Below are positions 27,201 through 35,811 of a DNA stretch of 64,000 nucleotides, piece after piece (the stretch's first letter is position 1; each line of letters opens with the position of its first letter). This DNA comes from Serratia sarumanii (GTDB lineage: Bacteria > Pseudomonadota > Gammaproteobacteria > Enterobacterales > Enterobacteriaceae). The notes under the pieces are model-generated. The model was not told where the DNA came from, did no database searches, and worked only from the letters and a program-made list of their open reading frames with translations. A program made the position numbers and the translations under genes. The DNA lies in the NCBI RefSeq assembly GCF_029962605.1, contig NZ_CP124750.1:4774001-4838000 (forward strand). The letters run 5' to 3'.

Positions 27201-29745
27201 CCCACAGGCATCCCAGCGAGGTAAGTAAATATTCTCCCGTCAATTCCACATCCTTCGCGGTAGGCAGCGAAGAGTAAATCAACGCGCTTTCATCCGCCTT
27301 GAAATGCTGCTTCGCGGCCGATTCAAGAGAACGGCCTGGCCCCACTTCCAGGAAGATATAATGCTGATGTTCTTCAGACATCAACGTTTTGAATGCGTGA
27401 GAGAACAGCACTGGATTGCGCACATGTCTCACCCAATAATCGCTGTCAGTGGCTAGCGCATCGGTTATCCAATCGCCACTCACCGTAGAGACGAATGGGA
27501 TTTTTGGGGCGTGCAATTCAATGCCGTCGATGACCTCTTTAAAAGCTGGCAATGCCGGTTCCATCATGTATGAATGGAAGCCATGGGAGGTATCCAGATG
27601 CTTGCAAAACACATTGTTGTCTTCAAGCTGCCGTTGGAATACCTCAATCTCATCCAAATCGCCGGCGACCACGCAGAGCCCCGGGTAATTGACGGCGGCA
27701 ATCTCCAATTTGTCGCCCTGTAACCGCTGACGCAGCGACTCTTCATCCATCAGCACGGCAAGCATTGCGCCAGCCGGCAGCGCTTGTACCAGTTTGCCGC
27801 GTAACGCCACCGCGCGCAGCGCATCTTCCAGGGAGAACACGCCGGCAATACACGCTGCGACATATTCGCCAACGCTGTGGCCTATCATGGCATCGGGTTT
27901 GATCCCCCACGACATCCATAATTGCGCCAGACTGTATTCGACAATAAATAGCGCAGGCTGCGTAAACTGGGTTTCATTAATACGGTTTTTTCTTAATCCT
28001 TCGTCGCCTTGGAAAATTATCGACAATAAATTTACGCCCAAGATCGGGTCCAAATAGCGACAGCAGCGATCCATCACTTCGCGGAATTTCGGGTAAGTGG
28101 CGTACAGCTCACGGGCCATATTGATGTATTGGTTGCCCTGGCCGGGGAACATAAACACCACGGCCTTATCGCCTTTCGTCAACGTTGAAATATTGGCGGA
28201 CGGCTGGTTCAATTTCTCCAGTAACGTTTCACGATCCTGCCCTACGACGACCGTGCTGTGCGCAAACGGCTGGCGGCCCACCTGTAGCGTGTAGGCGACA
28301 TCGCCAAGATTGACGTCCTTGTTTTCAACCAAGAAATCGTGCATACGTTGTTTCATCGCTTCCAACGCAGTTCGGCTCTTCGCCGAGAATGGCAGCATAA
28401 CCAAGCCATCATGGCGAGTGCTTGGCTCCGTTCGCGGCGGAGCCTCAAGAATGACACAGGCGTTCGTCCCCCCTACGCCAAACGAATTCACCAATGCACG
28501 ATGCGGTTCGTCAGAACTCGCCAGTTTGCTCAATTCGGTATTCATCACAAACGGGCTGGTTTCAAATGCAATATTGGGATTTGGCGAAATATAATGCAGT
28601 GAAGCAGGAAGGTCCCCTTTCTCCAATGCCAATGACGCCTTAATTAAGCTCGCCATGCCGGAAGCAGCATCCGTATGCCCGATATTCGTTTTTACCGAAC
28701 CCAGCCGGCAATATTGTTTTCTGTCGGTAAATTCACTGAACGTCTGGCTGAGCGAAGTGAACTCGATAGGATCCCCCAACGCAGTCGCGGTGCCATGCGC
28801 CTCGACGAAACTGATGGTATCCGGATGAACCTGCGCGTTGTCGAACGCCTGTTTCGCCACCGAAATCTGGCCTTCGATACTTGGCGCGGTATAGCCCGCC
28901 TTCAGATTGCCGTCATTATTAATCGCCCCGCCTTTCAATACCGCATAGACATGGTCGCCATCACGCAATGCGTCACTCAAGCGCTTCAATATGACAACGC
29001 CGGCTCCGCGACTGAATACGGTGCCATTGGCACGAGAATCAAAAGCATAACAACGCCCATCCGCGGACTCCATTCCGCCTTGCATGTATTGGTAGCCACG
29101 GCGTTCAGGGGTATCGAGGGAAACGCCACCGGCGACTATCAGATCGCTTTCCCCATTCAACAGACTATTAATACCCATCACCACGGCGACCATCGCGGTA
29201 GAACACGCCGTTTGCACATTAACGCTGGGCCCTTTTAAATTCAGCTTGTACGACACCCTGGTGGTAACATAATCCTTATCGTTATTGGTCACCACTGAAG
29301 CACCGCTCACGTACTTTTGCACATCAGGATGCGTATTGACTTTATTCAAATGCCACGCAGTACCGGTTCCGCCAAAGACGCCGACTTTACCGGGATAGGT
29401 ACTGGGTACATAACCCGCATCTTCAAATGCATGCCAGCTGCATTCCAAAAATACCCGATGTTGAGGATCCATAATTTCCGCATCACGAGGTGTGATATCG
29501 AAGAAATTGGCGTCAAAATATTGCGCATTACCCAAGATGCCTCTGCGACGAATATAGTTTGACGAGGCGATCATTTCCTCTTCAATGCCGCTGGCTCTAA
29601 GCTCCTCTTCAGTGAACGTACTGATCGTTTCTACACCATCTAGCAGATTTTTCCAGAACATTGCCTTATCTTCTGCACCCGGGAAGCGCGCAGACATTCC
29701 CACGATAGCGATATCCCTATCACGGCACGTTGTTTGATATTTCAT
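24250..29745 (-). CDS. Type I PKS, KS-AT-KR-DH-ACP
   Basis: This is a 1831-aa modular polyketide synthase. KS (about 8-440) has TACST (Cys181), EAHGT (His317) and NIGH (His357). AT (about 525-830) has GHSVG (Ser624) and GFHS (His724), a pattern usual for malonyl-CoA. KR has GGLGGLG near 1165 and the Ser1307/Tyr1320/Asn1324 set. A double-hotdog DH-like domain follows (about 1400-1660) with His1409 (DEHRL) and Asp1581 (HPAMIDA). ACP has LGGNS (Ser1784). It should add one two-carbon unit to the aminoacyl chain, reduce it to the hydroxyl and possibly dehydrate it. The DH lies after the KR, the reverse of the usual cis-AT order. GAGG precedes the ATG. Confidence 0.92.
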   Translation of the reverse strand: MKYQTTCRDRDIAIVGMSARFPGAEDKAMFWKNLLDGVETISTFTEEELRASGIEEEMIASSNYIRRRGILGNAQYFDANFFDITPRDAEIMDPQHRVFLECSWHAFEDAGYVPSTYPGKVGVFGGTGTAWHLNKVNTHPDVQKYVSGASVVTNNDKDYVTTRVSYKLNLKGPSVNVQTACSTAMVAVVMGINSLLNGESDLIVAGGVSLDTPERRGYQYMQGGMESADGRCYAFDSRANGTVFSRGAGVVILKRLSDALRDGDHVYAVLKGGAINNDGNLKAGYTAPSIEGQISVAKQAFDNAQVHPDTISFVEAHGTATALGDPIEFTSLSQTFSEFTDRKQYCRLGSVKTNIGHTDAASGMASLIKASLALEKGDLPASLHYISPNPNIAFETSPFVMNTELSKLASSDEPHRALVNSFGVGGTNACVILEAPPRTEPSTRHDGLVMLPFSAKSRTALEAMKQRMHDFLVENKDVNLGDVAYTLQVGRQPFAHSTVVVGQDRETLLEKLNQPSANISTLTKGDKAVVFMFPGQGNQYINMARELYATYPKFREVMDRCCRYLDPILGVNLLSIIFQGDEGLRKNRINETQFTQPALFIVEYSLAQLWMSWGIKPDAMIGHSVGEYVAACIAGVFSLEDALRAVALRGKLVQALPAGAMLAVLMDEESLRQRLQGDKLEIAAVNYPGLCVVAGDLDEIEVFQRQLEDNNVFCKHLDTSHGFHSYMMEPALPAFKEVIDGIELHAPKIPFVSTVSGDWITDALATDSDYWVRHVRNPVLFSHAFKTLMSEEHQHYIFLEVGPGRSLESAAKQHFKADESALIYSSLPTAKDVELTGEYLLTSLGCLWASGVTISWAQFYGDEHRRRLPLPGYPFERKEFKLPALKRGAEGGQSASSVSALKRKKADIGEWFHMPAWKRTIPARFMAGSRIDPDSECWLLFVDAMVIAEHIQRQLAESAQRVLTVWRGTHYEEDAANGCYVIDPSKREDYVRLLKSVKNLALRPTRIINMWNLSADNGAPQCHGDGYALQVDAFYSPLYLQQALVSENLLENLHLLFVTNNIFNVTEERLYSPQKALVVGPARVFYHEYPEVRCHVVDVDLFGYTAPHDLAQQLIDESHIDTHGNLVAYRGRNRWEEDYQAVHLKQDDTGIAAELKDEGVYLITGGLGGLGMLVAGHVSEVSNATLILTYRTELPPRDQWQAWLQQHSVDDSVSEKIAGVLRLEERGNTVHLAQVDVCDYAGMRDVLAGFTRIDGVFHTAGIAGGGIIPLKNDADCAGVLNPKVNGSLILDELLKDKQPDFFILFSSITSIVGDEARIDYCAGNAFMDAFAHYRNQQRSGHTVSLNWGKWGDIGMAVRWSNHLIEQKNSKSAQFEEVEGDLLTLIGREGMQERYRVNLAVQKDWVIDEHRLTHQPSLVGATILSMLYEWMSHFKPQERLQVKNLLLTQPVIYHHAWPRNMQLLVTAESHGYKFSLRSRGLLDLAWQEHALGLVSSKVAESEDEPASLESLRQRCTKALAYEPLECELGNANTGDVFLSLSPRWDNHQDILQGENEWLMHKVIGSDFHDDFARYPFHPAMIDATAIRCLTYITQENFLPISYGKITYHAPLETDCYAHLKLKGPYQHTDNAITMDIVFLSHAGVPLLTLENYTLIKMTQVNQVVESDEKAAPAAVKVNLADKDILFNEGLDALKRQLAHLEFEQLVIVTSDLGQLIDESIPAQNETLLENEEEKAADGHVRPALSVEYMAPENDIEKEIVKVWQSILGISGIGVNDNFTELGGNSLLAVQVVSTVSGIFEIDIRVDLFYQEQTVKGLSKLILAELEVLLQGE

Positions 29746-29784
29746 CTTTACCTCACCATGTGTAGCACAATTAAAATTAATAAA

Positions 29785-31584
29785 TTATTTGTTTTTTCCT
29801 AATAGCTCAGCATTTTTCTCTGCAATGCGTTGACTTAGCATCTGTACGGTTGGGTATTGGAATAAATCCATAATGGTAATGGGCGTGGAAAACTTATCTT
29901 TTATTTCCCTGTGTACTTTAGACATCAATAACGAATTACCTCCAGCGTCAAAGAAATTATCTTTCGTTGACAGCTCCTTGTTTTTTAAAATCGTTCTCCA
30001 TACAGAAATGATTTGCGCTTCTATATCAGAACTCATCTTGCTTTTTATATCAACCATCTCTCTCTCTCCTTTATTTTCATGCGAACTAAGGTTAGATTTA
30101 TCGACTTTGCCATTTGGATGAATCGGCATCTTATCCAATGAAATAAATCTGGAAGGCAGCATAAAGAAGGGCAGAGACTTCGCCAAAGCGCTCTTTACCT
30201 CCTGAACATTAATAGGCTGTTGATGACGAGAAACATAAAATGCAGATAGCGTTGGTATTTTATTATTTTGGTTGAACTCTACAATAACGGCGGCATGCGA
30301 TATCTGGGGCAAAGCCTGCAAATGCATTTCGATTTCAGCCAGTTCAATCCGATGCCCACGAACTTTTACCTGATCATCAACCCTGCCGATAAATTCCAAG
30401 ACATTGTCATCAAGGCATTTGACCAAGTCGCCGGTTCGGTACATTTTATGATTTTCGCCCGGGATAAAAGGATCTTTGACGAAACGCTCGAGGGTCAACG
30501 TTTCAGCATGCAGGTACCCCTTGGCCAGAATGTCGCCGCCCAAATAAAGCTCACCGCAGTTTCCGGGCTGAACAGGTTTAAGCGCGTTGTCCAACACATA
30601 GGCGCGCGCATGGGGAATCGGCCGTCCTATGGGAACCATGCCCTCTCCCTGCTCTGGCAAGCACGGCCAATGGCAGGCAAAAATAGTCGCTTCCGTCGGC
30701 CCATACAGATTGTGGATCTGCCCGGAGAACTGACGGCTCAAATCGTCGACCAAACTCTGCGGCAGCGCTTCGCCACCGGCGAAAATATGCGTTAAAGTTC
30801 GACAATCGCCCACCACATCGGCATCAACGATAATGCGTAACGCAGTGGGTACAAATTGGGCAACGGTAACCCGGTGGCGGCGAATGAAATTTGCCATTAG
30901 CAGGGGATCATATTTCATTTCCTCATCGATCAGCGCGCAGCTTGCGCCAGTCATCAAAGGCCAAAATATTTCCCAGACAGAAACATCGAAACTGAAGCTG
31001 GATTGGTTCAGTACCACATCATGCTGGCACAGATTGAACGCAGCCTGCATCCATTTCAAATACTGTACAACCGTGCGATGACTGACCATCACCCCCTTCG
31101 GCTTACCGGTTGATCCGGACGTATACATGACATAACAGAGATTGGACCCACTGACTTTCGGCAAAGCCGATGCCAAAGGTAAAGTGAGGTCCAGGCGCGT
31201 GATGTCCAACCATTCGCAACGCTGGGAGGCGTCTTTCAACGCCTGATCCAGAACACCGCTCGTAATGACCAGTCTCGTACCAGCATGATCAATCATGTAT
31301 GCCAGACGGTTAACAGGATAATATGGGTCCAATGGCAAATAGCAGGCGCCTGCCTTGAGTATTCCTAATAAACTGATAACCAGATCCATTCCCTTATTAA
31401 GGTAAACGCCGACGATATCCCCTGGTTTTATCCCATGACTAATTAATCGCTCCGCCAATGCATCCGTATATTGGTCCAGTTTTTGATAGGTCAGTGCGTT
31501 ATTATCACATCGCAACGCCACCAAATCCGGCGTAGCATTACTCTGCCATTTAAATCTAGCATGAATAATATCTTCAGATACCAT
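29785..31584 (-). CDS. NRPS adenylation-carrier protein (A-T)
   Basis: This 599-aa protein holds one adenylation domain (about 8-500: YTSGSTGKPKG, YGPTE, YRTGD, core Lys494 in HPNGK) and one carrier domain (about 515-595, GGNS with Ser551). It has no condensation domain of its own; the C domain at the end of the upstream NRPS should serve it. Asp200 in FDVSVWE is the alpha-amine-binding residue, so an alpha-amino acid is expected. My reading of the code is DVWQFGLIFK, which I cannot assign firmly; Gln- or small-residue-type codes are the nearest that I recall. AGAGG precedes the ATG; the next gene starts 39 nt downstream. Confidence 0.9.
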   Translation of the reverse strand: MVSEDIIHARFKWQSNATPDLVALRCDNNALTYQKLDQYTDALAERLISHGIKPGDIVGVYLNKGMDLVISLLGILKAGACYLPLDPYYPVNRLAYMIDHAGTRLVITSGVLDQALKDASQRCEWLDITRLDLTLPLASALPKVSGSNLCYVMYTSGSTGKPKGVMVSHRTVVQYLKWMQAAFNLCQHDVVLNQSSFSFDVSVWEIFWPLMTGASCALIDEEMKYDPLLMANFIRRHRVTVAQFVPTALRIIVDADVVGDCRTLTHIFAGGEALPQSLVDDLSRQFSGQIHNLYGPTEATIFACHWPCLPEQGEGMVPIGRPIPHARAYVLDNALKPVQPGNCGELYLGGDILAKGYLHAETLTLERFVKDPFIPGENHKMYRTGDLVKCLDDNVLEFIGRVDDQVKVRGHRIELAEIEMHLQALPQISHAAVIVEFNQNNKIPTLSAFYVSRHQQPINVQEVKSALAKSLPFFMLPSRFISLDKMPIHPNGKVDKSNLSSHENKGEREMVDIKSKMSSDIEAQIISVWRTILKNKELSTKDNFFDAGGNSLLMSKVHREIKDKFSTPITIMDLFQYPTVQMLSQRIAEKNAELLGKNK

Positions 31585-31645
31585 GATCTGAACCTCTAAT
31601 TTATATTGTATTGTTTGAAAGTAGATTTCTTAAAAACAGGATGCA

Positions 31646-34600
31646 TCAAAGAGTCATTCTTTCAATTATCCCGATATATTCTTTTGACAGCCGTATCACT
31701 TCATCTTTTTTTAGCGCTGCCATATGATAGTTAAAGCAAACATTTAGACATTCTCCTTCATGAATAGACAATGTCATATCGACTTTTGCGAAGTCGCTTT
31801 CTACCGCTTTGACGTCAATATCAACTCCACCACAATTGACCGGTGATGGCATCGCACTTAAATAGTTAAAACAGACCGGCGCATACAAGAGATCCATCCA
31901 GCCATGCGCGCGAATGTCACTATTCAAAATATCATAAGGTATCGTTTGATTTTCCAATAACCCATACACTCTTTTTCGACAACGATCTAAAAGCGATCCG
32001 ATATCATCTTCAGGACTGTACTTATCGTAATAAGTCACTCTATTTACGAAACAACCCAACAGCGAGGTTTCTTCATAAAGCATGCGATTGGAGACAGGGA
32101 TGCCAATTGGCACATGGCGATAACGCGTAAAAGTATTTAGCAACACATTGAATGCCGTCAGCATACAAACAAAAACTGTGGTTTGGTGGCTTCTCGCAAA
32201 GGCCATGAGCGATTGCGTCAACGCTTTCGAGATCGTAAACCACACATTTTTTCCCTCCAACGTATCTCGGGGGGAGAACAGGGAAGCATCTGCGCCGGTA
32301 TGTACGTAATGAGCAAAAGTTTCCAGCCAAAATTCTCTTTCCTGCGGGTAGCGCGTCGGCTGGATGCACTGCTGTTGCCAGCAACGATAGTGCTGATACC
32401 CCTTGCCTTGGCCTAGCTCAAAGCCACGATCGCCCGCGCGGTAGGCCTGAAAATAAGCAATGAATTGCTTGAAGAATAAACCGATAGAGTCATGGTCAAA
32501 AACGGTGTGGTGGACCTGTAGCAAGAGAATGTGCCAGCTCGCCGGTAGGGACATGAACCGGATATGAATGAGCGGCATGAGTTCAAGATCCATCTCGGGT
32601 ACGCCGGCGGCGGCCAACAGCCCTTCGTCGCTCAGCTCATCGAAAGTGCAGATCTCCGCCGCGCACTCCTGGCGCACGATCTTCAAATCCGACGCGGGAT
32701 AGTCTCCCTCACTGCAACTAACGTTGTTTAGATTAAAGCGACTGCGCAATACTGGATTATTCTTCAAGATCTGCTGAATACTCCACTCCATGGCGGAAAT
32801 ATCCAGCGGCCCACCGAAGGCCAACCTAAACGCAATCTGATAAGCGCCAGGCGCCGGGCTGATTTGATCTAAAGTTAAAAAATAGCGCTGTTCACTAGAG
32901 ATAGACGGGAGCCTAAAATCATTTTCAAGCACAACCGGGTCAGTATCATTGACATAGTAAGGCACGATAAACGATAGCAGATGAGGCGTTGCATTATCGA
33001 AAAACAAGGTGTAATCAATATCGCTAAATAATCGGCGCTTAATTAATTGCCTTATCTGAATCACCTGCAACGAACCGCCACCCAGATCAAAGAAATTATC
33101 ATCTGCGCCTAAGTCACAGAAACCTAATGCCTCCTGGAATATATCAATGAGTTCTTGTTCCAATTCGTTGGCGGCGGGACGAAAAGCATAACTCAGCGCA
33201 GGGCGTGATGGAACGGGTTGGGGCAATCGCTGGAGGTCCAGTTTTCCGTTAGGAAGTTTTGGCATGGTTTCGACAAAAATAAAGTGCGAAGGAATCATGG
33301 CTGCCGGTAACGTCAAACGCAAAAAATTCCTGATTTCGTTTGCCGAAATAGTCCCCTCAGATTCCGGAACCAGGTAAGCGATCAATCGTATGCCCCCCGT
33401 GCTTTCCTCTGTCTTCCGCACCAAGGCGTGTCTAATTCTGTGATCTTCACGTAAGGCGATTTCAATCTCTTCCGGATCGATTCGCACTCCATTTATCTTG
33501 ATCTGGCGGTCGATGCGACCCAGATAGACAATCTCGCCATGCGAATTGAATTTTCCCAAATCACCGGTTCGATGGCCACGATAGCACGCATGATCGATTT
33601 CCTGCGTAAAGAAACGTTGGTGAGTTAATGTATCGCGATTGAGGTAACCGCGCGCCACGCCTTTCCCAACAATACAGATTTCCCCACACCGATCGCCGCT
33701 GACAGGTGAACAGTCATCATCAACAATCAGTATTTTACTGCCTCGCAATGCCTTACCCAGAGTGACCGCCTTCCCTTTTTCCAAACGAGCGAAAGAGCCG
33801 TTTGCCGTCGTTTCCGTAGGGCCGTATAGGTTATACACCGTTGCGTCTGGACATTGCGCAAAGGTTCGCTCTTTTAGATCAAAGGGAACCGGCTCACCGG
33901 AAAGAAATACGGTTGTTGGTAAACGCGACGCGCCGCCTGCTTGACGATCGTAGCGCAGCAACGCATCCCATACCGTCGGCACACAATAAAGCGCTCCTGA
34001 AGGATGTTGTTCGTACCAAGTCAGCAATTTTTCAGGCTCATGCAAAATATTGGCAGGTAAAATATGCAACGTATCGCCACGCAGCAAAGGGGCATAAAGT
34101 TGCGTAACCGCAGCAGCAAAACTCAAGGTTGAAGTCAGCGGTAATACTGCCTGAGTTTCAGGCCAAAGTGCTTGGTTGAACCAATCCAGGTAATAACTCA
34201 AATTCCCGTGCTCAATGACAACCCCTTTTGGTAACCCGGTAGAGCCTGAGGTATACAGCACATAAGCGATATCCGTTTTCTGTACCACGGGCAGGCTTAT
34301 CGTAGCCGGCATATCTGCATAGGCGATATCCTCTAACGCCAGCGTAGAAGGGAAATTTTTTCCTATCCCCGTTTTACGCATGATGGAAACCGTGGTCAGC
34401 AACAAAAAGGCTGCAGCGTCATCGAGAATTTTTAATACTCTCTCGTTAGGCAAAAAATCTGATAAGGGAATATAGGTGTAGCCCGCTTTGAGAATTGCCA
34501 ACAGCACCACAGGCATCATTAGACCTGGCTCCAGATAGACAGCAATTCTTCCTCGTGGATGCATCGGATATTTTGATAATAAATAGCGCGCTAGTAGATT

Positions 34601-34720
34601 GGACTGGTATTCAAGCTGGGCATAACTCAACGTTTGCTCGCCAAAAACGACTGCACGCTTAGCCGGTCGTTGGGTTGACCACGTCGAAATGGGTTCAAAA
34701 ATAGGCTTTCTGTCATTCAT
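31646..34720 (-). CDS. Initiating NRPS, A-T-C, with atypical A domain
   Basis: This is a 1024-aa synthetase that opens the assembly line. The A domain (about 5-500) has YTSGSTGLPKG, YGPTE, HRTGDLG and core Lys in PNGKLD. The carrier has LGGGS (Ser550). A C domain fills about 600-1020. Two features are odd. The residue aligned with Asp235 of PheA is Ala (FAAAV), so the substrate probably lacks a normal alpha-amino group or is bound differently; my code reading is AATYFSLANK. The C-domain motif is HHTVFDH rather than HHxxxDG. The ATG at 34720 is chosen over the one five codons earlier because of GGAAGGAG. It is the first gene of the operon. Confidence 0.9.
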   Translation of the reverse strand: MNDRKPIFEPISTWSTQRPAKRAVVFGEQTLSYAQLEYQSNLLARYLLSKYPMHPRGRIAVYLEPGLMMPVVLLAILKAGYTYIPLSDFLPNERVLKILDDAAAFLLLTTVSIMRKTGIGKNFPSTLALEDIAYADMPATISLPVVQKTDIAYVLYTSGSTGLPKGVVIEHGNLSYYLDWFNQALWPETQAVLPLTSTLSFAAAVTQLYAPLLRGDTLHILPANILHEPEKLLTWYEQHPSGALYCVPTVWDALLRYDRQAGGASRLPTTVFLSGEPVPFDLKERTFAQCPDATVYNLYGPTETTANGSFARLEKGKAVTLGKALRGSKILIVDDDCSPVSGDRCGEICIVGKGVARGYLNRDTLTHQRFFTQEIDHACYRGHRTGDLGKFNSHGEIVYLGRIDRQIKINGVRIDPEEIEIALREDHRIRHALVRKTEESTGGIRLIAYLVPESEGTISANEIRNFLRLTLPAAMIPSHFIFVETMPKLPNGKLDLQRLPQPVPSRPALSYAFRPAANELEQELIDIFQEALGFCDLGADDNFFDLGGGSLQVIQIRQLIKRRLFSDIDYTLFFDNATPHLLSFIVPYYVNDTDPVVLENDFRLPSISSEQRYFLTLDQISPAPGAYQIAFRLAFGGPLDISAMEWSIQQILKNNPVLRSRFNLNNVSCSEGDYPASDLKIVRQECAAEICTFDELSDEGLLAAAGVPEMDLELMPLIHIRFMSLPASWHILLLQVHHTVFDHDSIGLFFKQFIAYFQAYRAGDRGFELGQGKGYQHYRCWQQQCIQPTRYPQEREFWLETFAHYVHTGADASLFSPRDTLEGKNVWFTISKALTQSLMAFARSHQTTVFVCMLTAFNVLLNTFTRYRHVPIGIPVSNRMLYEETSLLGCFVNRVTYYDKYSPEDDIGSLLDRCRKRVYGLLENQTIPYDILNSDIRAHGWMDLLYAPVCFNYLSAMPSPVNCGGVDIDVKAVESDFAKVDMTLSIHEGECLNVCFNYHMAALKKDEVIRLSKEYIGIIERMTL

Positions 34721-34794
34721 AACAGCTCCTTCCATATTTTCCGCCTAAACTCAACAGTAAAATCCAAAGAAACTCAGGTTCAAACCTCGGTATG

Positions 34795-34810
34795 TTTTTT
34801 GATCAAAAAA
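34795..34810. promoter_or_regulatory. 16-bp perfect palindrome upstream of the NRPS operon
   Basis: TTTTTTGATCAAAAAA reads the same on both strands and lies about 75 nt before the first synthetase gene, in its presumed leader or promoter. It could be a regulator site or an H-NS-friendly tract, and its GATC is a Dam target. No G/C stem accompanies it, so it is not a terminator. Confidence 0.3.
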
Positions 34811-35042
34811 TGCCCGAAGGTTGGCCATCAGATTCTTAATAAAGCTGGCGTTTTTTTTGCAATCAAAAGACAGTCATTACGACAACTGACATATGCAGAG
34901 GAAAGCATGATCGCGCAGTCTTGCCACGATTCATCTGAAATTTAAAATAACCTAGCCTATTTAATATCTCTAAATAGTTATAATTATGGATAATTCCTAC
35001 TGAATGATTACGTTAAGTAATTAGTTAGGAATAATAATACCA

Positions 35043-35057
35043 TGAGAATGATACTCA
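35043..35057. promoter_or_regulatory. Possible Fur box
   Basis: TGAGAATGATACTCA is a near-palindrome and matches 11 of the 14 defined bases of the 7-1-7 Fur consensus TGATAATNATTATCA. It lies about 320 nt upstream of the first synthetase gene. A real site would make the cluster iron-regulated. AT-rich DNA yields such matches by chance, and no siderophore receptor gene is nearby. Confidence 0.25.
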
Positions 35058-35811
35058 AAGACCAAAATGATTCAATTTGTAAAATATAAAAATTTTCGCA
35101 TACTTTATCTGATTAAAATTTAACCGATATAACCGCAATAAGTTGATTTTAAAAAAAATAAAAAAACAACCTAATCAGAAAGCATTTGTTACATATGATA
35201 TTTACTTTTGATTTTTTTGGCATTTGACAGAAGATAAAGTTAAACAAACATAAACAAATTGCGGTGTGAAACTCACTTTTAGAATAGGGGTATAAATATA
35301 AAACCGTGATGCAATCGACATTTTATCAAATCGTCTAAACAATTATTTTTGTAATTATTAACATATCAATATCTGGGTATCGAGATAAAATCGTCGCATA
35401 TATTCTCACTGTTAATGCATAACCATGTTACTGACGGGTGATAATTCAACGTTCCCTTTGTATTACCCCTTTCCTTGTCGCTACATGATCAATCCTGCTT
35501 CAATGCTCACTTCACAGGACGTGACAGCGTTTGCGCTCAAAACCACCCCACGGATGGCCATGCCCTTATGGCCGCTAATGCTTACTTATTCCCGCAGGAG
35601 ATTCCCGTTATTTACTCCGTATATTACGAATAAATATCCAAAATCTGGCGACAGGTTTTAAAACATTTTAGAACGTTTCATCACGCTCATTCAGGTGTAG
35701 CCAACGCTGAACTTAACAACAGCGAACAAATGATAAAAGATATCCGCTATTAACACCGAAAATGGTCTACTCTGAGCGTTAATTTTCCCTATAGATTGCG
35801 AGCCGGAATGC

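Larger units (their letters stand above)
34721..35811. promoter_or_regulatory. AT-rich promoter region of the NRPS-PKS operon
   Basis: This 1,091-bp gap separates the leftward synthetase operon from the rightward MocR gene. It is extremely A+T-rich, especially 35040-35400, with many A- and T-tracts typical of H-NS-silenced acquired DNA. It contains a Fur-like box, a TTTTTTGATCAAAAAA palindrome and no accepted gene; the frame 35425-35661 has no ribosome site or relatives. It should carry the operon promoter with a long leader and the MocR promoter. Confidence 0.5.

Noticed and set aside
15696..34720. Identity with prodigiosin, serrawettin, althiomycin, zeamine, oocydin or an aryl-capped siderophore pathway
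   Set aside because: Domain order and gene set do not fit; no aryl-acid ligase, cyclisation domain, trans-AT or pig-type genes are present.
35425..35661. 78-codon frame upstream of the MocR gene
   Set aside because: No ribosome site or recognisable protein; lies in the promoter region.
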